In this document: positions 1-10,207 of the stretch, piece after piece
Layout: each line of letters opens with the position of its first letter
How positions within the stretch are numbered: position 1 is the first letter of the stretch
Source of the DNA: Sporosarcina sp. BI001-red
Lineage (GTDB): Bacteria > Bacillota > Bacilli > Bacillales_A > Planococcaceae
Assembly: GCF_003384035.1 (NCBI RefSeq)
Contig: NZ_QQAK01000009.1
Location: forward strand, 186,001 to 250,000
Length of the DNA: 64,000 nucleotides
Direction of reading: 5' to 3'
Program-made: the position numbers and the translations under genes
The notes under the pieces: model-generated
Told to the model about the DNA's origin: nothing
Database searches by the model: none
The model's input: the letters and a program-made list of their open reading frames with translations, nothing else

Positions 1-66
1 ATCCAAGATGTCAGGAATGGAAACTTTGGAAGGTTGACATTCGACTGGACAGAAGAACAGGAGTGA
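1..66 (+). CDS. rbgA: Ribosome biogenesis GTPase RbgA (YlqF), C-terminal end only
   Basis: The first 21 codons of the window read in frame 1 to a TGA at 64-66 and give a tail containing DVRNGNFGRLTFDW. This resembles the end of RbgA/YlqF, the circularly permuted GTPase needed for late 50S subunit assembly, and rbgA is the gene immediately before rnhB in Bacillus. The GTPase domain lies outside the window, so identity rests on this short tail plus synteny. A strong hairpin terminator follows directly. Confidence 0.7.
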   Translation: MQDVRNGNFGRLTFDWTEEQE

Positions 67-69
67 CCT

Positions 70-99
70 AGCCGGAGCCGGCACCCGGCTTCGGCTTTT
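70..99 (+). terminator. Intrinsic terminator after rbgA
   Basis: A 12-bp GC-rich stem (70-81 with 85-96, one G-T pair) closes a 3-nt loop and is followed by a short T run. It separates rbgA from rnhB. Confidence 0.75.
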
Positions 100-169
100 G
101 CATATCTAAAAGTCTATGGAGTGACCGATAAAAGAAATATGGAATTGACGAGGAATGGAAGGTGAGCAT

Positions 170-952
170 GTGAAAACAATACAAGCAATTAAATTACAAC
201 TAAAAGAAACGAACGAGCCTGAACCATGGATGGTAGAGTTGACTAAGGATTCACGTAAAGGCGTCCAACAAGCGTTAAACAGCTGGACTCGTACTTATGA
301 CAAACGATGTGCTTTAAAGGCTAGCCACATAGAGAAACAGCAGTTTGATGCATCATTTGCACCATATGAAGGTGCTCAAGTTGCGGGGACAGATGAAGCT
401 GGGAGAGGCCCTTTAGCGGGGCCAGTTGTAACAGCAGCTGTCATTTTACCACTTGAAGCAGACGAGTTGATCGGTTTGGATGACTCTAAACAGATCCCGA
501 AGAAAGAACGGGAACGTCTTGCAGAGATCATCAAACGCATCTCAGTAGCTTGGTCCGTGCATGTACAATCTGCTAAGCGAATCGATGAAATCAATATCTA
601 CGCAGCGACACGCGAATCAATGGAACAGGCGATTTTGACATTGCCTGTTGAACCCGTCCAAGTTCTTGCGGATGCGATGACACTGACTGTAAACTGCCCG
701 TCTGCCTCCATTGTAAAAGGAGATGCTCAAAGTTTAGCGATAGCTGCTGCTTCCATACTCGCGAAAACGACGCGAGATCAGTTGATGGACGACTTACACA
801 AGGAATATCCCATGTACCGGTTTGATAATCACGCTGGCTATGGAACGCCCGAGCACTTAAAGGCTCTTGAAGAGTGCGGTCCATCCATCCACCATCGTAA
901 GACATTTGAACCGATTAAAACAATGCTTGCAAGAAAGGGGGACACCTTATGA
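170..952 (+). CDS. rnhB: Ribonuclease HII
   Basis: RNase HII cleaves the RNA strand of RNA-DNA hybrids and nicks at single ribonucleotides in DNA. The family signature TDEAGRGPLAGP is present, with catalytic Asp75 and Glu76 in the numbering used here, and a C-terminal HAGYGT/HHRKTF block is conserved. I chose the GTG at 170 because AAGGTGAG stands 4-5 nt upstream of it; the in-frame ATG at 155 has a purine run directly abutting it and no spacing. This gives 260 aa, close to the usual 255-260. The stop overlaps the start of the next gene (ATGA), indicating translational coupling. Confidence 0.95.
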   Translation: MKTIQAIKLQLKETNEPEPWMVELTKDSRKGVQQALNSWTRTYDKRCALKASHIEKQQFDASFAPYEGAQVAGTDEAGRGPLAGPVVTAAVILPLEADELIGLDDSKQIPKKERERLAEIIKRISVAWSVHVQSAKRIDEINIYAATRESMEQAILTLPVEPVQVLADAMTLTVNCPSASIVKGDAQSLAIAAASILAKTTRDQLMDDLHKEYPMYRFDNHAGYGTPEHLKALEECGPSIHHRKTFEPIKTMLARKGDTL

Positions 953-2982
953 ACAATCCCTCTATAACTCCGAACCTTAGCTCAGCTAATTTAGGAAATA
1001 TACAAACCACACAGCCCGCTCAACTAAGAGAAGGGCAACTTTTCCACGGGACCATCAAACAGCTATACCCGGGTGAAATGGCGGAAGTTCAAATTGGCAA
1101 CCAGAAGCTGAATGCAAAATTAGAAGTCCCTCTAAAAGCAGGAGACTCTTATTACTTTCAAGTGAAAGCGACTGAACCTGAATTGCAGTTAAAACTAGTC
1201 TCTGGACCGCACGCGCAAGGAGAAAGTCAAAGTACGAAAATAGGTAGTTTGCTCGATACATTACAACTTACTAAGACACCTGAAATGCGTAAACTTGTGG
1301 ACTTTTTCATGAAGCAGCAAATTCCGATCACACGGGAATCATTAATAGCTGGTGAAACACTTCTGAAGGAAACTTCACCTGGACAACAGCAGGAAGCGCT
1401 GCAATCTTTAGGGAAGCTAGTATCCCTTAAGTTACCCATAACTCCCCAATTATTTCAAGCAATGATGGGCATTGAAACGAAAGCTGGACTTCAAGGTGTT
1501 CTTGATACACTTCAACAGGCAGTCAACACAGACACTAAAATACCAGCTACTCAAAAGATGGATATCCAAACAATTCTTCAACAAATAAAACAGCCGCTAC
1601 TGGAAAAAAATGGCGGCAACCTGTTGGCACAAACTCTTTCGACTGCACTAGACAAATCAGCTCCTCCCGAACTTCGATTCCAAGCCGTCCAACTTTTGAA
1701 GACAGCAGGAATATTACCTGCGCAAACATCACTAGCTAATCTGCCAGCCGTTTTAGCGAAACTTGTCAGTTCATCTAAAACAAACTATGACCAACAGCCG
1801 ACAGTTGAAAAACAAATGACACAACAAACCAATGCTACTTCGGGTGCTACTGTATCACTGGAAAATGGACCTAAAATGGACGCGAAGCAAGTGATAACAT
1901 CTCTTCTACAAGCGACAAATGGGGCAACTAAGCTGTCTCTAGGAGATTCCGTAGAACTCCAACGAATCATTCAACAATCGGAATTGCCTACAGGCGTGAA
2001 AACTCAACTAACAAATTTCTTAACAGTCCATTCCCAATCAAATGAGACTGCAAGTGCATTACTAGCCAAATTTAGTGAGACATTATTCAGTGAAGCTACA
2101 AAGCAAATGCTACCTAGTCAAAATCCTGCTCAGTCTATAGTGAATACTGACCCGAATCCACGGAATAACTCAGCAGTTGTTCCAAGCGCAACACCGAATT
2201 CAGTGCAAACTGGGATGCCTGCTCTATTGCAAGCGATACTCGATGCTCAAGAAGGACCGGACAAACTCCCTGCACTTGTTAAGCAAGCGATGCAGTCGGA
2301 AGCGCCGGTCATTCACTCTTTCTTAGCTGCAGCAGAAGCTGCGACAAGTGAAGAACTCTCAGGGAGCACGGTTAAACAAGCCATTCAATCTATATTGGCA
2401 AAAATGGGCGTTCACTATGAAGCAAGTCTTGTATCAAAAGATCCTCATATTGCGCAAATTCAGGACTCTTTGAAACCGCAGCTAGTCGCACTTTTGCAAG
2501 AAGGAGTGGCAGGAGCTCCACTTCGCGAAGCGGCAGAAACAGCCGTTTCGAGACTGAATGGTCAACTTTTGCAATCCACTGAATCAGGCGTGCAACAGCA
2601 GATAATCATGCAAGTACCACTCCAGTTGCAAGGGAAAAGAATTGACGCAACGTTGGAATGGAACGGCCGGATGAAAGAAGATGGAAAAATTGATCCGAAT
2701 CATGCACGTGTCTTGTTTTACCTGGATTTAGAATCCCTCAAAAAAACTGTTGTGGATATGCAAGTACAGAACAAAGTCGTTACGTTGACTATTTTCAATG
2801 AAGATCCAACTTTAAAAATGGTAGGGGAATTGCTTCAAGACAAGCTATCAGAAGGATTGGATGCAGAAGGATATCAGCTATCGGCTGTCCGATTCAAACC
2901 ATTCCAAGAAGAATTGATTACTCCGACTAAGTCTAACTTATCCACAGATAGTGGAACACAAGGAGTCGATTTCCGGATATGA
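949..2982 (+). CDS. ylqG: YlqG, FliK-like hook-length-control-domain protein
   Basis: This 677-aa protein has a long low-complexity, Gln/Ala/Ser-rich, largely helical N-terminal two thirds. Its C-terminal domain (about residues 545-640, around VPLQLQGKRIDATLEW and RVLFYLDLESL) resembles the Flg_hook C-terminal domain of FliK. No signal peptide or membrane segment is visible. It is coupled by ATGA overlaps to rnhB upstream and ylqH downstream. In Bacillus ylqG has no established function; pairing a FliK-like gene with an FlhB-C-domain-like gene suggests an export-switch relationship, which is inference. It is longer than the B. subtilis protein of about 500 aa, with the extra length in the variable region. 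Confidence 0.75.
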   Translation: MNNPSITPNLSSANLGNIQTTQPAQLREGQLFHGTIKQLYPGEMAEVQIGNQKLNAKLEVPLKAGDSYYFQVKATEPELQLKLVSGPHAQGESQSTKIGSLLDTLQLTKTPEMRKLVDFFMKQQIPITRESLIAGETLLKETSPGQQQEALQSLGKLVSLKLPITPQLFQAMMGIETKAGLQGVLDTLQQAVNTDTKIPATQKMDIQTILQQIKQPLLEKNGGNLLAQTLSTALDKSAPPELRFQAVQLLKTAGILPAQTSLANLPAVLAKLVSSSKTNYDQQPTVEKQMTQQTNATSGATVSLENGPKMDAKQVITSLLQATNGATKLSLGDSVELQRIIQQSELPTGVKTQLTNFLTVHSQSNETASALLAKFSETLFSEATKQMLPSQNPAQSIVNTDPNPRNNSAVVPSATPNSVQTGMPALLQAILDAQEGPDKLPALVKQAMQSEAPVIHSFLAAAEAATSEELSGSTVKQAIQSILAKMGVHYEASLVSKDPHIAQIQDSLKPQLVALLQEGVAGAPLREAAETAVSRLNGQLLQSTESGVQQQIIMQVPLQLQGKRIDATLEWNGRMKEDGKIDPNHARVLFYLDLESLKKTVVDMQVQNKVVTLTIFNEDPTLKMVGELLQDKLSEGLDAEGYQLSAVRFKPFQEELITPTKSNLSTDSGTQGVDFRI

Positions 2983-3260
2983 GTGAAAAGCGATATAAGC
3001 GCAGTGAAGCAGTCGCATTGACCTATTTACCTGAACTCAATGAAGCACCGAAAGTGACAGCTAAAGGAAAAGGTCAAATTGCGGAGAATATACTCGAAAA
3101 AGCGCGAGAACATGGTGTTCCCATACAAGAAGACCCGAGTCTAGTAGAATTACTCGGCCAACTAGAAGTGAATGAGACGATTCCTGACCAGCTTTATCAA
3201 GCTGTGTCAGAAGTTCTGGCGTATGTTTACAGGTTAGACCGTTCTAAAAGTAATAAGTAA
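2979..3260 (+). CDS. ylqH: YlqH, FlhB C-terminal-domain-like protein
   Basis: This 93-aa soluble protein aligns with the cytoplasmic part of FlhB that lies after the autocleavage site. Compare its AVALTYLPE...APKVTAKGKG...IPDQLYQAVSEVLAYVY with the same region of the full FlhB at 30602-31681 (AIAIKYTDGE...APEVVAKGVD...IPDQFFKAVAEVLAYVY). It has no membrane segments and lacks the NPTH cleavage motif; the corresponding residues are KRSEA. It overlaps ylqG by 4 nt. The role is unknown. It may be a binding partner for the FliK-like YlqG or for export substrates, by analogy with FlhB-FliK. Confidence 0.85.
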   Translation: MSEKRYKRSEAVALTYLPELNEAPKVTAKGKGQIAENILEKAREHGVPIQEDPSLVELLGQLEVNETIPDQLYQAVSEVLAYVYRLDRSKSNK

Positions 3261-3312
3261 ACAGGTTAAGTCTGTAGTAGTACAGAAATTTCGCGCTTAA
3301 CGAGTACAAATA

Positions 3313-3341
3313 TGGACATAGTATGACAAGTTTACTACAAT
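3313..3341 (+). promoter_or_regulatory. Predicted sigma-A promoter for sucCD
   Basis: TGGACA (3313-3318), 17-nt spacer, TACAAT (3336-3341); each hexamer matches 5 of 6 consensus bases. It lies in the 128-nt gap before sucC, about 50 nt from the start codon. The same gap holds a small CTGTA/TACAG hairpin without a T run. Confidence 0.6.
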
Positions 3342-3388
3342 AGAGTACGCAGTAAAGAATAGTTATCAGTTTGATTGGAGGATATAAG

Positions 3389-4549
3389 ATGAATATCCAT
3401 GAATATCAAGGGAAACAACTGCTTCGTGATTATGGAGTTGCAGCTTCAAAAGGGATTGCAGCATTTTCTCCGGAAGAGGCAGTAAAAGCAGCGAAAGAAC
3501 TTGGAACTGAAGTATTTGTCGTGAAAGCGCAAATTCATGCAGGTGGTCGCGGAAAAGCGGGCGGCGTCAAAATTGCAAAAAGTCTTGACGAAGTACGCGA
3601 ATACGCAAAAGAGCTTCTTGGCAAAACGTTGGTAACACACCAAACAGGCCCAGAAGGAAAAGAAGTCAAGCGTTTACTTGTTGAAGAAGGCGCAGATATC
3701 AAAAAAGAATACTATATTAGTCTTGTTGTTGACCGGGCTACTGACCGCGTTACACTAATGGGATCTGAAGAAGGCGGAATGGATATTGAAGAAGTTGCAG
3801 AAGCGACTCCTGAAAAAATCTTCCACGAAGTGATTGACCCAGTTGCAGGATTGACTGGATTCCAAGCACGTCGTATGGCATTCAACATGAATATTCCTGC
3901 GCATCTCGTTAACAAAGCAGCTAAATTCATGACAGGTCTTTATCAAGTATTCATTGAAAAAGATGCTTCTATTGTAGAAATCAACCCACTCGTTGTCACT
4001 GGTGACGATCAGGTGCTTGCACTTGATGCTAAATTCAACTTTGACGACAACGCATTGTTCCGTCACAAGGACATTGTTGAGTTGCGCGACTTTGAAGAAG
4101 AAGATGCAAAAGAAATCGAAGCATCTAAGTACGACTTGAGCTATATTTCTCTAGACGGCAACATCGGCTGTATGGTCAATGGTGCTGGACTTGCTATGGC
4201 TACAATGGATACGATCAATTACTACGGCGGATCACCCGCAAACTTCCTTGACGTTGGGGGCGGCGCGACTGCTGAAAAAGTAACTGAAGCCTTCAAAATC
4301 ATCCTTTCAGATGAACACGTGAAAGGGATTTTCGTCAACATCTTCGGAGGTATCATGAAGTGTGACGTTATCGCTGAAGGTGTTATCACTGCAGCGAAAG
4401 AAGTCGGTCTCCAAGTTCCACTTGTTGTTCGTTTAGAAGGAACAAATGTGGACAAAGGTAAGGCTTTGCTTAACGAGTCCGGACTGAATATCATTGCAGC
4501 TGGCTCAATGGCAGACGGCGCACAGAAGATTGTTGAAATCGTAGGCTAA
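3389..4549 (+). CDS. sucC: Succinyl-CoA ligase, beta subunit
   Basis: Beta subunit of succinyl-CoA synthetase, the TCA-cycle enzyme that makes ATP or GTP from succinyl-CoA. Residues 1-386 match the family from [12 protein letters not shown] through the ATP-grasp domain ([16 protein letters not shown]) to the C-terminal ligase domain ([24 protein letters not shown]). The start is the ATG at 3389, preceded by TTGGAGGAT; this gives the canonical 386 aa, whereas the upstream in-frame TTG at 3371 would add six non-conserved residues and overlap the ribosome binding site. sucD follows 18 nt later in the same unit. Confidence 0.97.
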   Translation: MNIHEYQGKQLLRDYGVAASKGIAAFSPEEAVKAAKELGTEVFVVKAQIHAGGRGKAGGVKIAKSLDEVREYAKELLGKTLVTHQTGPEGKEVKRLLVEEGADIKKEYYISLVVDRATDRVTLMGSEEGGMDIEEVAEATPEKIFHEVIDPVAGLTGFQARRMAFNMNIPAHLVNKAAKFMTGLYQVFIEKDASIVEINPLVVTGDDQVLALDAKFNFDDNALFRHKDIVELRDFEEEDAKEIEASKYDLSYISLDGNIGCMVNGAGLAMATMDTINYYGGSPANFLDVGGGATAEKVTEAFKIILSDEHVKGIFVNIFGGIMKCDVIAEGVITAAKEVGLQVPLVVRLEGTNVDKGKALLNESGLNIIAAGSMADGAQKIVEIVG

Positions 4550-4567
4550 GAAAGGCAGGGACAAACG

Positions 4568-5470
4568 ATGAGTATTTATATCGATAAAAATACAAAAGTA
4601 GTCGTCCAAGGAATCACTGGCGGGACTGCAAAATTTCATACCCAGCAAATGCTTGAATACGGAACGAAAATCGTTGCAGGGGTAACACCAGGCAAAGGCG
4701 GCATAGACGTTGATGGCGTTCCTGTATTCAATACAATGGCGGAAGCTGTCAAAGAAACTGGCGCTAATGTTTCCGTTATCTACGTACCAGCACCTTTTGC
4801 AGCAGATGCAATCATGGAAGCGGTAGACGCAGACCTTGATATGGCCATCTGTATCACTGAGCACATCCCTGTTCTTGATATGGTCAAAGTAGTGCGTTAC
4901 ATGGAAGGCAAAAAGACGCGTCTTGTTGGACCGAACTGTCCAGGTGTCATCACGCCAGGAGAATGTAAAATCGGTATCATGCCAGGATACATTCATACAA
5001 AAGGCCACGTCGGCGTAATTTCACGTTCAGGGACTTTGACATATGAAGCGGTTCACCAACTTTCTGAAGCAGGTATTGGTCAGACAACAGCTGTTGGTAT
5101 TGGTGGAGACCCTGTCAATGGCACAAACTTCATCGACGTGTTGAAGGAATTCAATGAAGACGAAGATACTTACGCTGTTGTTATGATTGGTGAGATCGGT
5201 GGAACTGCTGAAGAAGAAGCAGCTGAATGGATCAAAGCCAACATGAAGAAACCGGTAGTGGGATTCATCGGCGGACAAACAGCACCTCCAGGAAAGCGTA
5301 TGGGCCATGCTGGTGCCATCATTTCCGGAGGTAAAGGAACTGCAGACGAAAAGATTAAAGCACTCAATAACGCTGGTGTAGAGGTTGCAGAGACGCCATC
5401 TGTTATCGGAGAGACATTAATCAAAGTAATTAAAGAAAAAGGGCTATACGAAAAGTGTAAAACCCACTAA
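4568..5470 (+). CDS. sucD: Succinyl-CoA ligase, alpha subunit
   Basis: Alpha subunit of succinyl-CoA synthetase, carrying the CoA-binding Rossmann domain ([15 protein letters not shown] near the N terminus) and the phosphorylated histidine, here His247 in [14 protein letters not shown]. At 300 aa it is full length. It is preceded by AGGCAGGGA and is co-transcribed with sucC. A strong terminator follows the stop, so sucCD forms a two-gene unit. Confidence 0.97.
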   Translation: MSIYIDKNTKVVVQGITGGTAKFHTQQMLEYGTKIVAGVTPGKGGIDVDGVPVFNTMAEAVKETGANVSVIYVPAPFAADAIMEAVDADLDMAICITEHIPVLDMVKVVRYMEGKKTRLVGPNCPGVITPGECKIGIMPGYIHTKGHVGVISRSGTLTYEAVHQLSEAGIGQTTAVGIGGDPVNGTNFIDVLKEFNEDEDTYAVVMIGEIGGTAEEEAAEWIKANMKKPVVGFIGGQTAPPGKRMGHAGAIISGGKGTADEKIKALNNAGVEVAETPSVIGETLIKVIKEKGLYEKCKTH

Positions 5471-5475
5471 GATAG

Positions 5476-5514
5476 AAGATGCAGCGTATTCAATGGATAC
5501 GCTGCATCTTTTCT
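5476..5514 (+). terminator. Intrinsic terminator after sucD
   Basis: A perfect 14-bp stem (5476-5489 with 5497-5510) has a 7-nt loop and is followed by TTTCTATAT. Confidence 0.85.
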
Positions 5515-5534
5515 ATATAATGAGGAGGTACGTA

Positions 5535-6386
5535 ATGAAGCTATCCGCACGAGATCATGAGCTTTTGAAACTTCACTATGCGTGGCCAGTCCCTTATAAC
5601 CAACTTGCTAGATTGCTTGGAAATAACAATGGACACAAATACTTGCAGAATTTATCACAAAAACAGCGCACAAACCTGAAGATGAAACTTGCCCAACTAT
5701 CCCCGATTCCACTCTTAGACTTGCTACTCGAAAAAGGAATCATCCCCATTCCTTTTACACATCCTGACTATCCCGACCAACTAAAGCAGTTAATAGATCC
5801 ACCGGCTGTCCTCTATACAAAAGGTGACCCGAGCTTGTTGAAAAAGCCAAATAAGGTAGCGATTATTGGTTCCCGAAAAGCTGGGGATTATTCGATTAAC
5901 GCAATGGACATGGTTGTTCCACCACTCGTTCAGCATGGATGTGTAATTGTCTCAGGACTTGCGAAAGGAGCAGATACGATGGCACACCAAGCAGCCATAA
6001 GATTTGGTGGTCAGACAATAGCGGTACTTGGACATGGCTTCCTTCATTTATATCCAAAAGAAAATGCGGAACTTGCAGCAATAATGGCTAAAGAGCATCT
6101 TTTAATAACTGAGTATCCTCCATACCATCCACCTGCTAAATGGACGTTCCCGATGAGGAATCGGATTATAAGTGGTCTGTCTAACACCATTGTCATTACA
6201 GAATCAGCAGTGAAGAGCGGAACAATGAGTACAATTGAGCATGCACTTGATCATGGAAAAGAAATATTTGCAGTTCCAGGACCCATTGACTCACCATTGT
6301 CACTCGGACCGAACAAACTATTAGATGAAGGAGCCCGACCGATTTGGAATGGCTATCAGATCATTGAATCTCTTGTCGAATCTTGA
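5535..6386 (+). CDS. dprA: DNA processing protein DprA (Smf)
   Basis: DprA loads RecA on incoming single-stranded DNA during natural transformation. The Rossmann-like core is visible: VAIIGSRKAG, VIVSGLAKGADTMAHQAAI, TIAVLGHG, FPMRNRIISGLS and GTMSTIEHALDHGKEIFAVPGP. The start is the ATG at 5535, preceded by GAGGAGGT at ideal spacing, which gives 283 aa. The ORF extends 14 codons further upstream, but that part runs through the sucD terminator and is not coding. Its stop codon overlaps the -35 element of the likely topA promoter. Confidence 0.93.
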   Translation: MKLSARDHELLKLHYAWPVPYNQLARLLGNNNGHKYLQNLSQKQRTNLKMKLAQLSPIPLLDLLLEKGIIPIPFTHPDYPDQLKQLIDPPAVLYTKGDPSLLKKPNKVAIIGSRKAGDYSINAMDMVVPPLVQHGCVIVSGLAKGADTMAHQAAIRFGGQTIAVLGHGFLHLYPKENAELAAIMAKEHLLITEYPPYHPPAKWTFPMRNRIISGLSNTIVITESAVKSGTMSTIEHALDHGKEIFAVPGPIDSPLSLGPNKLLDEGARPIWNGYQIIESLVES

Positions 6387-6412
6387 CGAGAGAAATGTCT
6401 TTTTACTAAAAT
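6383..6412 (+). promoter_or_regulatory. Predicted sigma-A promoter for topA
   Basis: TTGACG (6383-6388), 18-nt spacer, TAAAAT (6407-6412). The -35 overlaps the dprA stop. The transcript would have a leader of roughly 90 nt before topA. Confidence 0.5.
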
Positions 6413-6506
6413 AGTTGCTTTTCTATGGAAACTGTTATACATTTTGCAACAGATATTCTTTTAGATGAATAAATACAAAGAACCTCTTTAAGGAGGGCAT
6501 ATTAGA

Positions 6507-8585
6507 ATGGCAGATTACCTAGTAATCGTGGAATCACCAGCAAAAGCAAAAACAATTGAACGATATTTAGGAAAGAAATACAAAGTGCGTGCGTCCCTTG
6601 GTCACTTGAGAGACTTGCCTCGCAGTCAAATGGGCGTCGACGTTGAAAACAACTATGAACCGAAGTATATTACTATTCGGGGAAAAGGCCCGATTTTGCA
6701 AGACTTGAAAAAAGAAGCCAAAAAAGCGAAAAAAATCTTCCTCGCGGCTGACCCCGACAGAGAAGGGGAAGCAATTGCCTGGCACCTTGCGCATCAGCTC
6801 GGAGTGGATGAACATTCGGATTGTCGAGTTGTCTTTAACGAAATTACAAAAGATGCAATTAAAGAATCATTTAAAAATCCACGTCCAATCAATACGGATT
6901 TAGTAGATGCCCAACAAGCTCGTCGTATTCTCGATCGACTCGTGGGTTATAACATCAGCCCGATTCTATGGAAGAAAGTCAAAAAAGGCCTGTCAGCTGG
7001 CCGGGTTCAATCAGTTGCACTAAAACTAATTATTGATCGGGAAGAAGAGATTGAATCATTCATACCTGAAGAGTACTGGTCAATCGGCGCAGGATTCATT
7101 AAAAAAGAAGGCAATTTTGAAGCCTCTTTCTATGGGACAGCTGGTAAGAAAGTTAAGTTAACTGACAAAAAACAAGTAGACAAGATTCTTTCAAACATGG
7201 ACGGAGATGATTTTAACGTCCACAAAGTAGTAAAGAAAGAACGTAAACGCAATCCTGCTGTACCATTTACAACATCTTCTTTGCAGCAAGAAGCAGCACG
7301 TAAGTTAAACTTCCGAGCTAAAAAGACAATGATGATTGCCCAACAGTTATACGAAGGAATTACAATTGGTAAAGAAGGAATCGTTGGTCTGATTACCTAT
7401 ATGCGTACCGATTCGACGAGAACTTCTGAGACTGCTCAAGCTGAAGCTAAAACGCATATTGAGACAATGTATGGAGAAGAATTCACACGTAAAACAAAAG
7501 CGGTAAGCAAATCTACCGCAACGAAGACACAAGATGCACACGAAGCTGTACGTCCAACATCTGTCTTGCGTACACCTGAAGCGATGAAAGCGTTTTTATC
7601 AAAAGATCAATTGAAATTATACAAACTCATTTGGTCGCGTTTTCTTGCGAGTCAGATGGCTCCTGCAATCCTTGATACGGTCACTGTCGATTTACTAAAC
7701 AATGATATACAGTTCAGAGCAACAGGATCACAAGTGAAGTTTCCAGGATTCATGAAAGTGTATATTGAAAGTCATGATGATAAAGAAGAAGAGAAGGATA
7801 ATGTCCTTCCTCCTCTAACTGAAGGAGAAACGGTCAAGTGTGCATCCATTGATCCGAAACAACATTTCACGCAACCTCCTCCACGCTATTCGGAAGCACG
7901 TCTTGTGAAAACGTTGGAAGAACTAGGAATAGGTCGACCATCGACATACGCTCCGACATTGGACACTATCCAAAAAAGAGGGTATGTCACGTTAGATGCA
8001 AAGAGATTTGTACCTACTGAATTAGGTGGAATCGTAAATGCAGCGGTCAATCAATACTTCTCTGATATTACTAATGCGGAATTCACGGCTAAAATGGAAC
8101 AAAGTCTTGACCATATCGAAGTGGGAGAAATTCCGTGGGTAGCGGTCATCGACGAGTTTTACAAAGACTTTGAAAAGCATTTGAAAGTCGCAGATGAAGA
8201 AATGGAAAAAATTGAAATTAAAGATGAACCTGCTGGAGAAGATTGTGAAAAGTGTGGATCTCCGATGGTTTATAAAATGGGGCGCTATGGAAAGTTCATG
8301 GCGTGCTCGAATTTCCCGGAATGCCGCAATACAAAAGCAATTATTAAACCAATTGGCGTCACGTGTCCGCTTTGTAAAGAAGGGGAAGTCGTCGAACGAA
8401 AGAGTAAGAAAAACAGAATCTTTTATGGTTGTGACCGGTACCCTGAGTGTGAATACATTTCGTGGGATAAGCCGATTTCCAGACCATGTCCGAAGTGTGA
8501 AAGCACTCTCGTTGAAAAACGTTTGAAAAAAGGTTTGCAAATCCAATGTACGGAATGTGACTATAAAGAAAAACCACAAGAATAA
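6507..8585 (+). CDS. topA: DNA topoisomerase I
   Basis: Type IA topoisomerase that relaxes negative supercoils. The N-terminal TOPRIM domain ([19 protein letters not shown], then the acidic [13 protein letters not shown]) is followed by the central gate domain with the catalytic tyrosine, Tyr298 in [10 protein letters not shown]. The C terminus carries three four-cysteine zinc ribbons beginning CEKCGSP, CPLCKEG and CPKCEST. At 692 aa it matches the Bacillus enzyme. AAGGAGGGC precedes the ATG. A plus-strand 110-codon reading in another frame (8194-8526) is a shadow of the zinc-ribbon region. Confidence 0.98.
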   Translation: MADYLVIVESPAKAKTIERYLGKKYKVRASLGHLRDLPRSQMGVDVENNYEPKYITIRGKGPILQDLKKEAKKAKKIFLAADPDREGEAIAWHLAHQLGVDEHSDCRVVFNEITKDAIKESFKNPRPINTDLVDAQQARRILDRLVGYNISPILWKKVKKGLSAGRVQSVALKLIIDREEEIESFIPEEYWSIGAGFIKKEGNFEASFYGTAGKKVKLTDKKQVDKILSNMDGDDFNVHKVVKKERKRNPAVPFTTSSLQQEAARKLNFRAKKTMMIAQQLYEGITIGKEGIVGLITYMRTDSTRTSETAQAEAKTHIETMYGEEFTRKTKAVSKSTATKTQDAHEAVRPTSVLRTPEAMKAFLSKDQLKLYKLIWSRFLASQMAPAILDTVTVDLLNNDIQFRATGSQVKFPGFMKVYIESHDDKEEEKDNVLPPLTEGETVKCASIDPKQHFTQPPPRYSEARLVKTLEELGIGRPSTYAPTLDTIQKRGYVTLDAKRFVPTELGGIVNAAVNQYFSDITNAEFTAKMEQSLDHIEVGEIPWVAVIDEFYKDFEKHLKVADEEMEKIEIKDEPAGEDCEKCGSPMVYKMGRYGKFMACSNFPECRNTKAIIKPIGVTCPLCKEGEVVERKSKKNRIFYGCDRYPECEYISWDKPISRPCPKCESTLVEKRLKKGLQIQCTECDYKEKPQE

Positions 8586-8612
8586 TCTACAAGCAAGAGA
8601 GAAGGGTTCAAT

Positions 8613-9923
8613 GTGACACCAATTGTAAATGTCATCGGTGCAGGACTTGCTGGGAGTGAAGCGGCTTGGCAAATTGCAAGTCGAGGGGTGCAGGTTCGTT
8701 TATACGAAATGCGACCTGTCCAGCAAACTCCAGCACACCATACAGACAAATTCGCAGAGCTCGTTTGCAGTAACTCCTTGCGTGCAAACTCACTGACGAA
8801 TGCTGTAGGCGTCATTAAAGAAGAAATGCGACGTCTAGACTCGCTCATTATAGCAGCGGCGGATGCTTGCTCTGTTCCAGCTGGAGGGGCACTTGCTGTG
8901 GATCGTCATGAGTTCTCAGCACATGTAACGGACAAAGTAAGAAATCATCCACTAATCGAAGTAGTGAATGAAGAAGTGACAGAGATCCCTGGAGGCATCA
9001 CATTGATTGCGACAGGTCCTCTAACGTCTCCAGCGCTTGCTGAAAAAGTACGCCTGCTTACTGGTGAAGAATACTTATACTTTTATGATGCGGCAGCACC
9101 TATCGTTGAGAAAGACTCCATTGATATGGAAAAAATATACTTGAAATCACGTTATGACAAAGGAGAAGCGGCATATCTCAATTGTCCGATGAATGATGAG
9201 GAATTCGCTGTCTTTTATGAGGCATTAGTGAACGCAGAAGTTGCGGAACTTAAAGAATTTGAAAAAGAAGTGTATTTCGAGAGCTGTATGCCGGTTGAAG
9301 TCCTTGCGGGTCGTGGAGATAAGACGTTGTTATTTGGTCCGATGAAGCCTGTAGGATTGGAAGATCCTAAAACAGGTAAACTTCCAAAAGCCGTTGTACA
9401 ACTTCGCCAAGATGACGCAGCGGGGACCCTTTACAATATCGTCGGTTTCCAAACGCACATGAAATGGGGCGCTCAAAAAGAAGTCTTGCGCCTCATTCCT
9501 GGCCTTGAAAATGTTGAAATCGTACGTTACGGTGTGATGCATAGAAATACGTTCATCAATTCACCAAGAGTATTACAACCGACTTATCAGCTAAAAGCCA
9601 ACCCGAATTTGTTCTTCGCGGGTCAAATGACCGGGGTTGAAGGATATGTCGAGTCTGCAGGATCAGGTTTGGTAGCAGGTATGAATGCTGCTCGTCTGGC
9701 TTTAGGGGAAGAACTTTATGTCCTGCCGAATCAGACCGCATTAGGAAGCTTGGCGAGGTATATTACTGAAGCCGATCCAAAGAACTTCCAGCCGATGAAT
9801 GTGAACTTTGGTTTATTCCCTGATTTAGGAGAGCGTGTCCGTTCTAAACTGGAGAGAGCTGAACGACACTCAAACCGGGCACTCGAAGTACTAGATAAGT
9901 TTAAGTTAGAGAACCAACTATAA
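8613..9923 (+). CDS. trmFO: tRNA (uracil-5-)-methyltransferase TrmFO, folate/FAD-dependent
   Basis: TrmFO methylates U54 of the tRNA T-loop using methylenetetrahydrofolate and FAD. The N-terminal dinucleotide-binding motif [11 protein letters not shown] is followed by the conserved [17 protein letters not shown] block containing a catalytic-region cysteine, and a C-terminal [20 protein letters not shown] block is present. The start is GTG at 8613, after GAGAGAAGGG. The protein is 436 aa, normal for the family. It lies 27 nt after topA and is probably co-transcribed with it; a terminator follows. Confidence 0.96.
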   Translation: MTPIVNVIGAGLAGSEAAWQIASRGVQVRLYEMRPVQQTPAHHTDKFAELVCSNSLRANSLTNAVGVIKEEMRRLDSLIIAAADACSVPAGGALAVDRHEFSAHVTDKVRNHPLIEVVNEEVTEIPGGITLIATGPLTSPALAEKVRLLTGEEYLYFYDAAAPIVEKDSIDMEKIYLKSRYDKGEAAYLNCPMNDEEFAVFYEALVNAEVAELKEFEKEVYFESCMPVEVLAGRGDKTLLFGPMKPVGLEDPKTGKLPKAVVQLRQDDAAGTLYNIVGFQTHMKWGAQKEVLRLIPGLENVEIVRYGVMHRNTFINSPRVLQPTYQLKANPNLFFAGQMTGVEGYVESAGSGLVAGMNAARLALGEELYVLPNQTALGSLARYITEADPKNFQPMNVNFGLFPDLGERVRSKLERAERHSNRALEVLDKFKLENQL

Positions 9924-9933
9924 AGAAATGAGT

Positions 9934-9968
9934 AAAGAAGGAAGGTATTCCCTTTCTTCTTCTTTTTC
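9934..9968 (+). terminator. Intrinsic terminator after trmFO
   Basis: A 9-11 bp stem (core 9937-9945 with 9951-9959) has a 5-nt loop and is followed by TTCTTTTTC. The remainder of the gap to xerC (9970-10207) holds a predicted promoter and nothing else recognised. Confidence 0.65.
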
Positions 9969-10054
9969 ATTGTGTAGATGTGAACTGTGTGTGAACTTTT
10001 AGTGGCAATGTTGAAAAAGAATAACTAGAGGTCTGACTTCCTAGTGGCTCATAG

Positions 10055-10084
10055 TTGAAGAAATACCTGTCAATCGTGTATAGT
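10055..10084 (+). promoter_or_regulatory. Predicted promoter for xerC-hslVU-codY
   Basis: TTGAAG (10055-10060), 18-nt spacer, TATAGT (10079-10084). It is the best match in the 238-nt AT-rich gap before xerC and would give a leader of roughly 115 nt. Confidence 0.4.
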
Positions 10085-10207
10085 AAATCGTGGATGAATT
10101 TGAATTTAAGGAGTAGTCGGCATTTTCAATTATTTTGGATAATCGAATACGCTATTTGCAAAGCGTTAAAATGATGGTTATTTATTCGTTTTCGGGAGGT
10201 GTTTATA

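Noticed and set aside
4505..5008. 167-aa minus-strand ORF over sucC/sucD
   Set aside because: It lies entirely within the highly conserved sucCD genes and has composition typical of an antisense shadow.
8194..8526. 110-aa plus-strand ORF in topA suggesting a frameshifted domain
   Set aside because: The topA frame itself is continuous and has all three zinc ribbons; the other frame is a shadow.
8022..8672. 216-aa minus-strand ORF over topA and trmFO start
   Set aside because: It overlaps conserved zinc-ribbon coding sequence, has no ribosome binding site and resembles no family; it is a shadow of topA codon usage.
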